Counted from the first letter of the stretch, positions 8,736 through 18,068 are shown. The stretch: 36,278 nt of DNA from Nocardia paucivorans NBRC 100373 (GCF_000308675.1 NZ_BAGE01000032.1:1-36278), one strand, 5' to 3'. The notes: generated by a model from the sequence alone, not told the origin. Numbers and translations are program-made.

Positions 8736-9377
8736 TCAGGGGCGGAGCCGGGAACGCAGGGTCGTTACCCCGGCGCCGGTGAGTTCGTCGCAGTAGACCG
8801 CGCGGCCCGCCATGGCCATGACCAGAGCCAGGGTCGTTCCCCGCACCAGCGGCCCGGACCCGGACGTGAAAGGTCCGTCGGTCGCCTCCAGCCGCAGGCC
8901 GCGTACGGTGGTGCGGCTGTTCACCGTGAAATCGCGTCCGGCGAAGAACCGCGCGACCTCCGTCACCGCCTCGACCGCCGGAGTTCGGGTCAGGCCGAGC
9001 GGTCGGCGGATGTCCTGGCCGTGGACCACCACCTCGCCGAGCCATGCCGGAGTGTGCCCGGACGCGGCCGTCGTGGCGGGGACGACGGCCCGGAATCGTG
9101 CGAGGGTTTCGGCGGGAGTCGCGCCCAGCTGTTCGGCCAGGCGCCGCCGATTGTGCAGATCGAAGTCGAAACGCGCGGCGAGAACACTGCCGATCCAGCG
9201 GAGTCGTCCGGTGCTTGCCGCCGCGGTGAGGTGTGCGAGGGTCTGCTCCACCGTCCACTCCCCGCACAGGGACGGGGCGGCCCATTGCACATCGGTGAGA
9301 TTCTCGAGCTCGTCGGCCACCGCGGCGCGTTCGGTATGTATCGCGGCCCATATATCGGCGCGCTGCATGGATTCCAT
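8736..9377 (-). CDS. Maleylpyruvate isomerase / DinB-fold family protein
   Basis: About 213 residues; a four-helix DinB-like protein of the MDMPI family, whose characterised members are metal- and mycothiol-dependent. Candidate metal ligands are the His in WTVEQTLAHL and the Glu/His of GEVVVHGQDIRRPL. The C-terminal part contains LTGAGVTTLRSRL. The start is uncertain: ATG at 9377 (MESMQRAD) is used, ATG at 9368 is equally possible and 9407 less so; none has a strong ribosome site. It sits between cobU and cobT although the family has no known role in B12 synthesis. Substrate unknown. Confidence 0.75.
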   Translation of the reverse strand: MESMQRADIWAAIHTERAAVADELENLTDVQWAAPSLCGEWTVEQTLAHLTAAASTGRLRWIGSVLAARFDFDLHNRRRLAEQLGATPAETLARFRAVVPATTAASGHTPAWLGEVVVHGQDIRRPLGLTRTPAVEAVTEVARFFAGRDFTVNSRTTVRGLRLEATDGPFTSGSGPLVRGTTLALVMAMAGRAVYCDELTGAGVTTLRSRLRP

Positions 9378-9438
9378 GTGCCGGATTCGATCACGGCCGG
9401 CGGACACACCGGAGTACGAGCACCGGCGCGGTATCAGG

Positions 9439-9981
9439 CTATTTCAACCGCAGCGGTAGCCCGGCGACGACGAGAAAGGCCTCGTCGCAGACCTGGGCGA
9501 GACGCTGATTGAGGACACCGATCTCGTCGCGGAAGAGGCGACCGGAGCGGGTGGCGGGAATGACGTCCATCCCGACTTCGGGGGTGACGATCACCAGCCG
9601 GTGCGCGTAGTCGGCGACCGCGGCGACCAGTGCGTCGACATCGGGAGCCACGGTCCCACGAGGTGAGTCCCAGGCGGCGCGGGCGTCCAGACGGGCGGTG
9701 AGCCAGGTGCCCATATCGTCGATCAGGGTGGCGCCGGGGTGAGGGATGCGCAGGACATCCGCCGGGTCGGTTGCCTCGACAACCATCCAGTCGGCGGGCC
9801 GGCGGGCGCGGTGGGCGGCGATCCGGGCCGCGAAATCGGCATCCGCCGGGTCGGGGACCGCCGTGGCGAGATAGCGCACCGCGGTCCCGGTGACCAGGGA
9901 TTCGGCGTGGGCGGATTTCCCGGAGCGGGCGCCGCCGAGCACGAGGGTGCGCCGGGACACGGACGGATCGGGCTGGGACAC
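9439..9981 (-). CDS. cobU: Adenosylcobinamide kinase / adenosylcobinamide-phosphate guanylyltransferase
   Basis: 180-residue bifunctional enzyme: it phosphorylates adenosylcobinamide and then attaches GMP, making the GDP-activated intermediate used by CobS. The P-loop is GGARSGKS at 16-23; VTPEVGMDVIPATRSGRLFRD and LNQRLAQVCDEAFLVVAGLP are CobU family segments. GTG start at 9981, preceded by TAACGT at 7 nt. All three loop-assembly genes (cobU, cobT, cobS) are thus on one strand within 3.2 kb, interrupted only by the MDMPI gene. Confidence 0.93.
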   Translation of the reverse strand: MSQPDPSVSRRTLVLGGARSGKSAHAESLVTGTAVRYLATAVPDPADADFAARIAAHRARRPADWMVVEATDPADVLRIPHPGATLIDDMGTWLTARLDARAAWDSPRGTVAPDVDALVAAVADYAHRLVIVTPEVGMDVIPATRSGRLFRDEIGVLNQRLAQVCDEAFLVVAGLPLRLK

Positions 9982-9988
9982 ACCCCGG

Positions 9989-9994
9989 ACGTTA
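9989..9994 (-). promoter_or_regulatory. -10 hexamer TAACGT of cobU
   Basis: TAACGT-N7-GTG, fitting a leaderless start. The DUF3043 stop is only 30 nt further upstream, so cobU may also receive read-through. Confidence 0.45.
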
Positions 9995-10023
9995 GCAATC
10001 GCGTCCGGGCCCGAGGGGATCGG

Positions 10024-10734
10024 TCAGACCGGGTCGCCGGGACCGACCCGCGGTTTGGGGGCTCGCATCTTGCGGATCTGCGACGCCCGGACGAAGGCGT
10101 ACCAGCCCAGGGAGAAACCGCCGTCGGTGCTGTCGGGGAAGCGCTCCCGCACCCGCTTGTTGACGAGCCGGCCGAGCAGGAAGCCCTCGCCGACCATGAA
10201 GATCATCATCACCAACATGGCCAGCGTCACCAGCGACTGTAGGGCCGGCGCGGTGAACATGGACAGGATCAGCACCAGCGCCATCGGCATGAACAGACCC
10301 ACCAGATTGCGGCGGGCGTCGACGATATCGCGGGCGAAGGCGCGCACCGGACCCTGATCCCGCGGCAACAGGTACTTGTCGTCGCCGGCGAGCATGCGCT
10401 CCCGGCGCTCCGCCGCGGCGGCCCGGCGCTCGGCGGCGGCCTGCTTACGGGCCGCCCGGTCGCCGCGCGCGGCCTTGCGTCGGGCGCGGGCCTCTTTCCT
10501 GGTGAGCGGAGCCGGGGCCACCGGGCCGCGGCGCCGCCCCTCGGCCTCTCGGCGCTTGGGGGTGGGCCGGCCCTTGCCCTTGGTCGGGCCGTTCTTGACC
10601 ACGGTGGCGCCGGCCGCGCCGGTCGCACCCGCGGTGGCCTTCGTCACCGTTGGGGACGCGTTCTCGGCGGAGCCGTCGTCCGCGCCCGTGCGGTCGGCGG
10701 TTTCGTCGGTCTCGCCGCGTCGGAACAACTTCAC
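10024..10734 (-). CDS. DUF3043-type membrane protein
   Basis: About 236 residues, no known function. The N-terminal 110 residues are charged and low-complexity (Lys/Arg/Ala-rich, KEARARRKAARGDRAARKQAAAERR), probably cytoplasmic and possibly nucleic-acid or membrane-surface binding. Two membrane helices follow (about 145-190: LVGLFMPMALVLILSMF and LVTLAMLVMMIFMVGEG), then a short basic tail. It resembles mycobacterial Rv2206, the same neighbour of cobT. Two GTG codons are possible; the second (10734, MKLFRRGE) is preferred because TAGCCT lies 7 nt before it. Confidence 0.8.
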   Translation of the reverse strand: MKLFRRGETDETADRTGADDGSAENASPTVTKATAGATGAAGATVVKNGPTKGKGRPTPKRREAEGRRRGPVAPAPLTRKEARARRKAARGDRAARKQAAAERRAAAAERRERMLAGDDKYLLPRDQGPVRAFARDIVDARRNLVGLFMPMALVLILSMFTAPALQSLVTLAMLVMMIFMVGEGFLLGRLVNKRVRERFPDSTDGGFSLGWYAFVRASQIRKMRAPKPRVGPGDPV

Positions 10735-10741
10735 GGTCACC

Positions 10742-10747
10742 AGGCTA
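10742..10747 (-). promoter_or_regulatory. -10 hexamer TAGCCT of the DUF3043 gene
   Basis: TAGCCT-N7-GTG; the same hexamer and spacing as upstream of pepA. It selects the GTG at 10734 over the one at 10740. Confidence 0.45.
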
Positions 10748-10989
10748 TTCGATGGCGTATCCGGTCGGTGACGCGGCGGTGGGCGCGGGTGGGCCGGCTC
10801 ACGCGTCGACGGGTGGTCCTCGCGCCCGTCGGCCGGTGCGGGACCACCGATATGACCGACCTGCACCGACCGCGGTATCGGACCGGACGAAGAAGATGGC
10901 AAGATGGGAATAGCAGCGCGACCGAAGATGTTGACTCTTCGCAAGCCGTGTGCTGTTCACGGAGCGACCAGCTGTCCATAGGAGAGTTC

Positions 10990-11340
10990 ATGACTGTGCA
11001 GAACGAGACCGCCACCCACGGCGTGACTCTGACCGAGGCTGCCGCGAGCAAGGCCAAGGCGCTGCTGGATCAGGAGGGCCGGGACGACCTTGCGCTGCGG
11101 ATCGCCGTTCAGCCGGGTGGCTGCGCGGGCCTGCGCTACCAGCTCTTCTTCGACGATCGCACCCTCGACGGGGACCTGACCGCGGAATTCGGGGGCGTCA
11201 CCCTCGCCGTCGATCGGATGAGCGCCCCCTATGTGCAGGGCGCCTCGATCGATTTCGTCGACACCATCGAGAAGCAGGGCTTCACCATCGACAACCCGAA
11301 CGCCACCGGCTCCTGCGCCTGCGGCGACTCCTTCAACTGA
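10990..11340 (+). CDS. erpA: HesB/IscA-type iron-sulfur cluster carrier (ErpA-like)
   Basis: 116-residue A-type carrier that receives Fe-S clusters and passes them to target enzymes. The three conserved cysteines are C45 (QPGGCAGLRYQLFF), C109 and C111 (SCACGDSF at the C-terminus). The ATG at 10990 has a good ribosome site, AGGAGAG, with suitable spacing. An in-frame extension to 10768 was rejected. It is the positional orthologue of Rv2204c and lies upstream of adoK and near the heme- and Fe-S-rich oxidase genes. A hairpin follows the stop. Confidence 0.93.
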   Translation: MTVQNETATHGVTLTEAAASKAKALLDQEGRDDLALRIAVQPGGCAGLRYQLFFDDRTLDGDLTAEFGGVTLAVDRMSAPYVQGASIDFVDTIEKQGFTIDNPNATGSCACGDSFN

Positions 11341-11351
11341 GGCACAACCGA

Positions 11352-11386
11352 CGGGCCGCGTGATCTGTGCGATGTCACGTGGCCCG
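11352..11386 (+). terminator. Hairpin terminator after erpA
   Basis: 12-bp stem (CGGGCCGCGTGA with TCACGTGGCCCG, one G-U pair) and an 11-nt loop, starting 11 nt after the erpA stop. No U-tract. It separates erpA from adoK. Confidence 0.5.
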
Positions 11387-11428
11387 CTCGTGGCACGTAG
11401 TGGAACCCTGGGTGAGTTGATACCGTGA

Positions 11429-12466
<1,038 letters not shown>

Positions 12467-12491
12467 GACACGCCGTCGGCGATTACGAGAA

Positions 12492-12521
12492 CGCCCGGTC
12501 CGCGATATCGCGGACCGGGCG
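12492..12521. terminator. 30-bp perfect palindrome terminator between adoK and asnB
   Basis: CGCCCGGTCCGCGAT at 12492-12506 followed at once by its exact reverse complement at 12507-12521, then TTTCGTATT. It serves adoK on the plus strand and, being symmetrical, asnB on the minus strand. The stem is perfect with no spacer, so the real loop is the central ATAT. Confidence 0.75.
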
Positions 12522-12524
12522 TTT

Positions 12525-12555
12525 CGTATTGGGGGAGATCGTATTGGGGGAGATC
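12525..12555 (+). repeat. 15-bp tandem duplication at the asnB 3' end
   Basis: CGTATTGGGGGAGAT occurs twice in a row (12525-12539 and 12540-12554). The second copy reaches into the asnB stop codon (12554-12556), so the duplication lies exactly between terminator and gene end. Confidence 0.8.
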
Positions 12556-14497
12556 AGAGCTGCACCGGGTAGGTGGGTTCCTGGATCTCGGGCTTGATGC
12601 GGTCCTCGACGAAGATTCCGTGCCAGACCATGAACACCAGCAGCGTCCACAGGCGGCGGCTGTGGTCGGACTCACCCGCCTTGTGGGCCCGCAACATAGC
12701 GGTGACGGCCGCCTTGTCCAGCAGGTGATCGGTTTGGGATTCGGCGATCTGTTGATGGGCCCAGTCATAGAGTTCGGTGCCGCGCAGCCAGTGCCGCAGC
12801 GGAACCGGGAAGCCCAGCTTCGCGCGATGCAGGACGTGACCGGGGACGATGCCCTCGAGTGCCTGCCGCAGCGCGTACTTGGTGGTCTCCTTGGTGATCT
12901 TCTGGTCCAGCGGGATGGTGCGGGCGACCTCGAAGACCTCCTTGTCCAGGAACGGCACCCGCAGTTCCAGGGAATTCGCCATGGTCATCTTGTCGGCCTT
13001 GACCAGAATGTCGCCGCGCAGCCAGGTGAACAGGTCGATGTGCTGCATCCGCGCCACCGGATCCCAGCCGCGCGACTGCGCGTAGATGGGGGCGGTGACG
13101 TCCTGGTGGGTCCATTCCGGCCGGAACTCGCGCAGCACCGCCCGCAGTTGGGCGTCGTTGAAGCTGCGGGCATTGCCGTAGTAGCGCTGTTCCAGGGTGA
13201 GCGAACCGCGGTGCAGCAGGCTCTTGCCGCGGGTGCCGTCGGGGATCAGATCCGACACCTTGCCCGCGAGCCGGCGCAGACCGCGCGGCAACCGCTCGAA
13301 CGGGCGCAGCGACAGCGGTTCGCGGTAGATGGTGTAGCCGCCGAACAGTTCGTCGGCGCCCTCACCGGAGAGCACCACCTTGACGTGTTTACGGGCCTCC
13401 TTGGCCACGAAGTACAGCGGAACCAGGGCCGGGTCGGCCACCGGGTCGTCGAGATACCAAACGATCTCCGGGATGGCCGCGGCGAACTCGGCGGGGGAGA
13501 CCACCTTCACGATATGCCGGGCGCCGATGGCCGCCGCGCTCTCGGCGGCCACATCCACCTCGGAATAGCCCTCGCGTTCGAACCCGGTGGTGAAGGTGAT
13601 GAGCTTCGGGTTGTGCCGCATGGCCAGCGCGGCCACGGCGGTGGAGTCGATACCGCCGGACAGGAACGAACCGACCGTCACATCGGCGCGCATATGTTTG
13701 GCGACCGAGTCCTCCAGGGCCGCGGCGATCTCGCGGTAGCGGGACCGAGCCGATCCCGCGGCGAACGGTTTCACCGGGAACGTCGGCACGAAATAGCGGG
13801 TGATCTTCGGCTGCTGCCCCGGAGCCACGGTGGCGTAGCTGCCCGATTCCAGCCGACGAATACCCGCGTGCAGGGTTTCCGGCTCCGGAACGTACTGCAG
13901 CACGGTGTAGTGCTCGAGCGCCCGCTTGTCCAGCGAATCGTCCCGACCGAGGGCCGACAGCAGCCCGAGCAGGCTCTTCTTCTCGCTACCGAACGCGGTG
14001 CCGCCGGGACCGGTCGCCAGGAACAGCGGTTTGATACCGAAGGGGTCACGGGCCAGGAACAGTTGTTCGGTCTCGGTGTCCCAGATCGCGAACGCGAACA
14101 TTCCGCGCAGGCGACGCACCGCCTCCGGGCCCCAATAGTGGAAGGCCGCCACAATGGCCTCACTGTCACCTTCGGTGGCGAACATCGGCGTATCACCGAA
14201 CTCGGCGGCGTGCGTGGCCGCCAGTTCCTCGCGGAGCTCGAGGTAGTTGTAGATCTCCCCGTTGAAGGTGAGGGCGTAGCGCTCCCGATTCTCGGGCGGG
14301 CCCCAGCGCAGTGGCTGGTGCGAATGCTCGATATCGATGATGGACAGCCGGTTGAATCCGAAGATCAATCGGTCGTCGTGCCAGGTGCCGCGCTCGTCCG
14401 GTCCGCGATGCCGCACGCAGTGCAGGGCGTCGTATACCTGCTCCACCGTCTCCGGTGCTGCCGAATCAGACGTCAGAAATCCGAGCAGTCCACACAC
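12554..14497 (-). CDS. asnB: Asparagine synthetase, glutamine-hydrolysing
   Basis: 647-residue class II amidotransferase: an N-terminal glutaminase domain (about 1-210) releases ammonia from glutamine, and a C-terminal ATP-pyrophosphatase domain activates aspartate to make asparagine. The start is fixed by chemistry: GTG at 14497 gives Met-Cys-Gly-Leu, putting the catalytic Cys at position 2. Other marks are RHRGPDERG (29-37), FNGEIYNYLELR (78-89), SGGIDSTA (280-287, PPi loop) and SGEGADELFGGY. Length matches M. tuberculosis AsnB (Rv2201), which has been linked to envelope or antibiotic-stress amidation as well as Asn synthesis. The long in-frame upstream extension to 14821 is not coding. Confidence 0.94.
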   Translation of the reverse strand: MCGLLGFLTSDSAAPETVEQVYDALHCVRHRGPDERGTWHDDRLIFGFNRLSIIDIEHSHQPLRWGPPENRERYALTFNGEIYNYLELREELAATHAAEFGDTPMFATEGDSEAIVAAFHYWGPEAVRRLRGMFAFAIWDTETEQLFLARDPFGIKPLFLATGPGGTAFGSEKKSLLGLLSALGRDDSLDKRALEHYTVLQYVPEPETLHAGIRRLESGSYATVAPGQQPKITRYFVPTFPVKPFAAGSARSRYREIAAALEDSVAKHMRADVTVGSFLSGGIDSTAVAALAMRHNPKLITFTTGFEREGYSEVDVAAESAAAIGARHIVKVVSPAEFAAAIPEIVWYLDDPVADPALVPLYFVAKEARKHVKVVLSGEGADELFGGYTIYREPLSLRPFERLPRGLRRLAGKVSDLIPDGTRGKSLLHRGSLTLEQRYYGNARSFNDAQLRAVLREFRPEWTHQDVTAPIYAQSRGWDPVARMQHIDLFTWLRGDILVKADKMTMANSLELRVPFLDKEVFEVARTIPLDQKITKETTKYALRQALEGIVPGHVLHRAKLGFPVPLRHWLRGTELYDWAHQQIAESQTDHLLDKAAVTAMLRAHKAGESDHSRRLWTLLVFMVWHGIFVEDRIKPEIQEPTYPVQL

Positions 14498-14669
14498 CGC
14501 GTCGGTAACCTCGTTTCCTCTGGTCGGGGGTCCGCGCCGAAGAGCCTGGCGCGGCGAATGAAATCCAGTGTCCGAGTATGCCCCACATCCGTTCCGCTCG
14601 TGCGGTGCAGGCCACTCGACACCTCTGTCCCCCCGCTTCACCTGGCCCGATTCGGCCGGGTTCTTCGAG

Positions 14670-14757
14670 TCCCCCGCAGGGGTGGGGCCTCTCTCGTGTT
14701 CGCGTGTCCGAAGCGTATGCGCCGAAGCGGCGAGTCCCGAGGCTGCGGACGCGAGAC
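14670..14757 (-). repeat. Dispersed hairpin repeat, copy C
   Basis: Read on the minus strand it begins GTCTCGCGTCCGC, then CTCGGGACTCG, CGCTTCGGCGCATACG and GGACACGCGAA, and ends with GGCCCCACCCCTGC, paralleling copy A in order and spacing. The arms TCGCGTGTCCG (14700-14710) and CGGACGCGA (14746-14754) can pair with a 2-nt bulge. Confidence 0.55.
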
Positions 14758-14879
14758 CCGCCGGTGTCACGACCCCGGTCCCGCCGAAGGCGGTGCCGAG
14801 GGGCATGGCCATCGGACACAACCGACCCGACGGCGAAGCTGCCGTGTGTTTGGTCTACGCTGCGTAGTACTCGGGCTGT

Positions 14880-14920
14880 GTCGAGTGGTGGTGCGCGAGA
14901 CCGTGTAAGCGCCACTCGAC
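14880..14920. promoter_or_regulatory. Inverted repeat upstream of ctaC
   Basis: 9-bp perfect arms GTCGAGTGG and CCACTCGAC separated by 23 nt, about 95-130 nt upstream of the ctaC start. It could be a regulator site or leader hairpin; no known motif is recognised. Confidence 0.35.
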
Positions 14921-15012
14921 GGGTCCGAACTTCAGCTGTGAACGTATCGTCCGGTCGGTCACCGAACGGGCGGTGCATTGTCGGAATGTGTGGCGACCAG
15001 GAAGGCGTGAGC

Positions 15013-16104
15013 GTGGCGCACAAGGCGAGCGACGAGATCGGGGCACGGCCCGCCCGGGGGCGGCGGGGCCGTTTCCTGCGGCGGGCCGGGCTGGCGGTGT
15101 CCCTGGGGATCACCACATTGCTGGTCTCCGGCTGCTCGATCGACAATGTCGTCCTGCGATTCGGCTGGCCCTCGGGTGTCACCCCGCAGGCCACCCGGAT
15201 GCGGGAACTGTGGACCTGGTCGGTGATCGCCGCCCTGCTGATGGGTGTGCTGGTGTGGGGCCTGACCTTCTGGACGATCACCTTCCACCGCAAGAAGAAG
15301 GGCGATCCGGAATTCCCGCGGCAGACCGGATACAACGTGCCGTTGGAGTTGACCTACACGGCGATCCCGTTCGTGATCATCGCCGTGCTGTTCTACTTCA
15401 CCGTCGTCGTGCAGAACTACGTGCACGAGAAGATCGAGGACCCCGATGTCGTCGTCGACGTGACCGCCTTCCAGTGGAACTGGAAGTTCGGCTACCGCGA
15501 GGTCGATCTGAAGAACGGTTTCACCTACAACGGTGTCGACACCGTGCGCGAAGCCGCCAACCAGGAGCAGCTCGACGCCTACCGCGAGCGCATCGACCCC
15601 GAACACGGGCATCCGCAGCCCGGACCGGTGCACGGTAGGCCGGAGAACGACATCCTGTCCTACCTGCACTACGACAAGATCGAGACCATCGGCTCCAGCA
15701 ACGAGATCCCGGTCCTGGTGTTGCCCACCGGTAAGGTCATCGAGTTCCAGCTGGCCGCCGCCGACGTCATCCACGCCTTCTGGGTTCCGGAGTTCCTGTT
15801 CAAGCGGGACGTGATGCCCAACCCGAAGGAGAACAACTCCGACAATGTCTTCCAGATCACCGAGATCGAGAAGGAAGGCGCGTTCGTCGGGCGTTGCGCG
15901 GAAATGTGCGGTACCTACCACTCCATGATGAACTTCGAGGTCCGGGCCGTATCGCCGGAGAAGTTCCAGCGTTATATCGAGGCGCGTCAGCAGGGTATGA
16001 CCAACTCCGCGGCGCTCGAGTCCATCGGCGAATCCCCGGTGGCCACCTCCACCAGGCCGTTCAACACCGACCGCACGGTGAAGAGCGCGGCCGAGAGCAA
16101 GTGA
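15013..16104 (+). CDS. ctaC: Cytochrome c oxidase subunit II (CuA subunit), lipoprotein
   Basis: About 363 residues. It carries the binuclear CuA centre that takes electrons from the diheme QcrC and passes them to subunit I. Lipobox LLVSGC with lipidated C41, then two membrane helices (about 67-91 and 114-134), then a cupredoxin domain with ligands H254 ([11 protein letters not shown]) and the cluster [13 protein letters not shown] (C295, E297, C299, H303, M306). The domain has an insertion around 165-225 as in other actinobacterial CtaC. GTG at 15013 is preferred: AGGAAGG lies 7 nt upstream; GTG 15007 and ATG 14986 are alternatives. Followed 13 nt later by ctaF. Confidence 0.93.
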   Translation: MAHKASDEIGARPARGRRGRFLRRAGLAVSLGITTLLVSGCSIDNVVLRFGWPSGVTPQATRMRELWTWSVIAALLMGVLVWGLTFWTITFHRKKKGDPEFPRQTGYNVPLELTYTAIPFVIIAVLFYFTVVVQNYVHEKIEDPDVVVDVTAFQWNWKFGYREVDLKNGFTYNGVDTVREAANQEQLDAYRERIDPEHGHPQPGPVHGRPENDILSYLHYDKIETIGSSNEIPVLVLPTGKVIEFQLAAADVIHAFWVPEFLFKRDVMPNPKENNSDNVFQITEIEKEGAFVGRCAEMCGTYHSMMNFEVRAVSPEKFQRYIEARQQGMTNSAALESIGESPVATSTRPFNTDRTVKSAAESK

Positions 16105-16117
16105 GGACAGATCTGAG

Positions 16118-16534
16118 ATGAGGATCGAAGCCCGGATTTTCGAACTGCTCACGATTTTCTTCGTGCTCGTGGGCGTGGTCTACGCATACTTCACCTCCCA
16201 GTCCCGGACCGGCGTGGAATGGGCCGGGACCACCGCGATCGTGCTCACCGCGGGCCTGTCGCTGATCATCGGCACCTACTTCCGTTTCGTGGCGCGCCGC
16301 CTGGACCTGCGACCGGAGGACTACGAGGACGCCGAGATCGTGGACGGCGCGGGCGACCTGGGCTTCTTCTCGCCCGGTAGCTTCTGGCCGATTCTGTTGG
16401 CCGGTGCGGCCTCGGTGACCGCCCTGGGATTCGCGTTCTTCCAGTTCTGGTTGATCGGCCTCGGCGTGGTGCTCATCCTGCTCGCCGCGGGCGGACTGGT
16501 GTTCGAGTACTACCTCGGTCCCGAGAAGCACTGA
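16118..16534 (+). CDS. ctaF: Cytochrome c oxidase subunit IV, actinobacterial type
   Basis: 138-residue integral membrane protein with four predicted helices (about 5-25, 35-58, 85-105, 108-130). It stabilises the aa3 oxidase in the actinobacterial bcc-aa3 supercomplex. The central segment [32 protein letters not shown] loop, with [10 protein letters not shown] visible at about 66-75, is typical. ATG at 16118, 13 nt after ctaC, so the two are co-transcribed. The last codons and stop lie in a 17-bp tandem duplication, the second copy falling outside the gene. Positional orthologue of Rv2199c. Confidence 0.92.
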   Translation: MRIEARIFELLTIFFVLVGVVYAYFTSQSRTGVEWAGTTAIVLTAGLSLIIGTYFRFVARRLDLRPEDYEDAEIVDGAGDLGFFSPGSFWPILLAGAASVTALGFAFFQFWLIGLGVVLILLAAGGLVFEYYLGPEKH

Positions 16535-16552
16535 GTCCCGAGAAGCACTGAG
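16519..16552 (+). repeat. 17-bp tandem duplication over the ctaF stop codon
   Basis: TCCCGAGAAGCACTGAG occurs at 16519-16535 and again at 16536-16552. The first copy encodes the last residues and TGA of CtaF; the second is a non-coding replica. Confidence 0.85.
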
Positions 16553-16605
16553 TGGAATGGCGCCGCCGGTCGGCGGCGCGGGGTCGAGGCCCTGAGAATC
16601 CGACC

Positions 16606-16675
16606 TTTCGGCACCCGAGACCTGCGCCTTCGGCGTATGTGTCCCGGGTGCCGAAACGTATGACGGGCCGCAACC
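16606..16675 (+). repeat. Dispersed hairpin repeat, copy B
   Basis: Arms TTTCGGCACCCGAGAC (16606-16621) and GTCCCGGGTGCCGAAA (16641-16656) pair over 16 bp with one mismatch around CTGCGCCTTCGGCGTATGT. It is followed by GACGGGCCGCAACCC, the same 3' block as copy A. It lies about 70 nt downstream of ctaF. Confidence 0.6.
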
Positions 16676-16687
16676 CCTTATCGTTTT

Positions 16688-16720
16688 CGGGGCCTCCTTT
16701 CGGAGCCCGTTTTCTCTTCT
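16688..16720 (+). terminator. Rho-independent terminator of ctaC-ctaF
   Basis: Stem CGGG(GC)CTCC with GGAGCCCG, 4-nt loop TTTC, followed by TTTTCTCTTCT. It is the only classical hairpin plus U-tract in the window. Confidence 0.75.
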
Positions 16721-16724
16721 CACC

Positions 16725-16764
16725 ACAGAGCCCACCTCCGATGCGGATCGGAGGTGGGCTCTGT
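16725..16764. terminator. 18-bp perfect hairpin between ctaF and the FAD oxidoreductase
   Basis: ACAGAGCCCACCTCCGAT (16725-16742), loop GCGG, then its exact complement (16747-16764). It lies 23 nt past the FAD-oxidoreductase stop on the minus strand and just after the ctaF terminator, so it probably ends both transcripts. Confidence 0.75.
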
Positions 16765-16787
16765 CGGTATCGGGGCGCCGGGCCGGT

Positions 16788-18068
16788 CTATTCGGCCGAT
16801 TCGTAGCGGATGCTGTTCTCGGAAACGCAGATCTCGTCGATCGCGGTGATGATGTCGCGCAACTGCTCCGACGGCAGGGCGGTGGGCCGCAACCGGCAGG
16901 TGAAGGTGATCAGGCCGTGATCACCGTCGGGGAGGCCGCGGGCCGCCGACTCCAGACGCAGATACTGCGAACGGATGCCGTAGGTCATGGCGGAGATGAC
17001 CGTGAAGCAGCCCGTGCGCTCCCGGTGCCCGGCGAACAGATCGTGGAGTCGGTAGAACACCGAGGTGTAGTTCGACAGCGGGGCGAAGACGCTCACCCGG
17101 AAGGCGGGCCCGCGCTCGGACGAGCTGATCACCGTATCGGCCAGATATTCGGCGTCGCGCAGGGTGAGCACCTTGGGGGTGAACAGCACCGCGCCCGCCG
17201 CGGCATTGCGCACCGGCATACCCGCCGCGCGGCCGCTGGTGGCCGAGGCGATGGCGCCCAGGGAGCGCCGGGCCCGGCTCCCCACCTCGCGGCGGGCGCG
17301 CAGCGACCGGGTCGGTGCGGTCGGGTACAGGCTCGACCACTGGCCGAACCGGACGGTGCCCAGATGCATCTGCCCCGTGCCCACCGGCCGCGACACCTTC
17401 AACGGTGCGGTGTCCACCCAGCGGCCCACCTGCAGGACCGCATCCCGCGGCTTGGCGACCTCGGTGTAGGCGTGCTCGACGAAACTGTCGAAATCGAGGA
17501 AGCGGTCGGCCTCGGTGGACAGCCAGGTGTTGTCCTTGTCGATCTCGATGGTGTCGAGGGTGAGCGCGGTGATGATGCCCGCGCGTCCACCGGCACCCAG
17601 GATGCGGTAGAAGCGGTCGGTGTGATGATCGCGGCCGCAGGTGCCGATCCGGCCGTCGGTGTCGACGTATTCGAGATCGAGGATCTGGTCGATGAACAGC
17701 CCGTACCGGTGCGAGGCCGTGCTCACCCCGCCCACGGACGCGAAACCGCCCGCGGTGATCTCCCGATGGTCGCCGACGATCGGCAACCCCAGTCCGTGCG
17801 CGCCGATCCGCCGGTCCACATCCGACAGTCGCGCCCCGGCCTGGACCCGCACCGTGCCCCGACCCAAGTTGATATCGAGGATGGCGTTCATCCGACGCAG
17901 GGACACCACGGCACGCTGATCCGGCACCGCCAGACCGTCCGCGCTCGGTGCGCCGCCGTGCACCATGAGCGGCTTGGACCGATCCCGGGAATCCCGAACG
18001 GTGCGAACGACATCCGCGGTGTCACGGGGAAGGTATTCGGCGGCGGATACAACGTGCGGCGTGCTCAT
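16788..18068 (-). CDS. FAD-linked oxidoreductase (PCMH / FAD_binding_4 type)
   Basis: 426 residues. The N-terminal half (about 10-175) is a PCMH-type FAD domain: VHGGAPSADGLAVP (37-50), GRGTVRVQAGARLSDVDR (69-86), GGFASVGGVSTASHRYG (107-123) and GAGGRAGIITALTL (158-171). It resembles the flavin domain of cytokinin-dehydrogenase-like and alditol-oxidase-like enzymes. The C-terminal half (to 426) would hold the substrate pocket but gives no recognisable signature, so the substrate is unknown. No signal peptide, so cytoplasmic. ATG 18068 is chosen; TAGCTT lies 7 nt before it. Divergent from the toroid membrane protein across 196 bp. Not part of the M. tuberculosis neighbourhood. Confidence 0.8.
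   Translation of the reverse strand: MSTPHVVSAAEYLPRDTADVVRTVRDSRDRSKPLMVHGGAPSADGLAVPDQRAVVSLRRMNAILDINLGRGTVRVQAGARLSDVDRRIGAHGLGLPIVGDHREITAGGFASVGGVSTASHRYGLFIDQILDLEYVDTDGRIGTCGRDHHTDRFYRILGAGGRAGIITALTLDTIEIDKDNTWLSTEADRFLDFDSFVEHAYTEVAKPRDAVLQVGRWVDTAPLKVSRPVGTGQMHLGTVRFGQWSSLYPTAPTRSLRARREVGSRARRSLGAIASATSGRAAGMPVRNAAAGAVLFTPKVLTLRDAEYLADTVISSSERGPAFRVSVFAPLSNYTSVFYRLHDLFAGHRERTGCFTVISAMTYGIRSQYLRLESAARGLPDGDHGLITFTCRLRPTALPSEQLRDIITAIDEICVSENSIRYESAE

Larger units (their letters stand above)
14498..15012. other. 515-bp divergent region between asnB and ctaC
   Basis: No gene is supported. It contains hairpin repeat copy C (14670-14757), a 13-bp near-palindrome at 14855-14867 (CTACGCTGCGTAG), an inverted repeat at 14880-14920 (GTCGAGTGG/CCACTCGAC), and presumably the asnB and ctaC promoters, none of which shows a clear -35/-10 pair. 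Confidence 0.6.

Noticed and set aside
7338..9512. 724-codon open frame on the plus strand across cobS, cobT and MDMPI
   Set aside because: Antisense to well-identified genes; composition (His/Arg/Gly) is typical of shadow frames.
8688..10023. Possible cobalamin riboswitch in front of cobU/cobT
   Set aside because: No B12-box-like sequence was seen and start-proximal -10 hexamers leave no leader for one.
12620..14908. 762-codon open frame on the plus strand
   Set aside because: It is antisense to asnB, whose motifs and start chemistry are clear; the frame is a GC-skew shadow rich in Gly/Arg/Gln/His.
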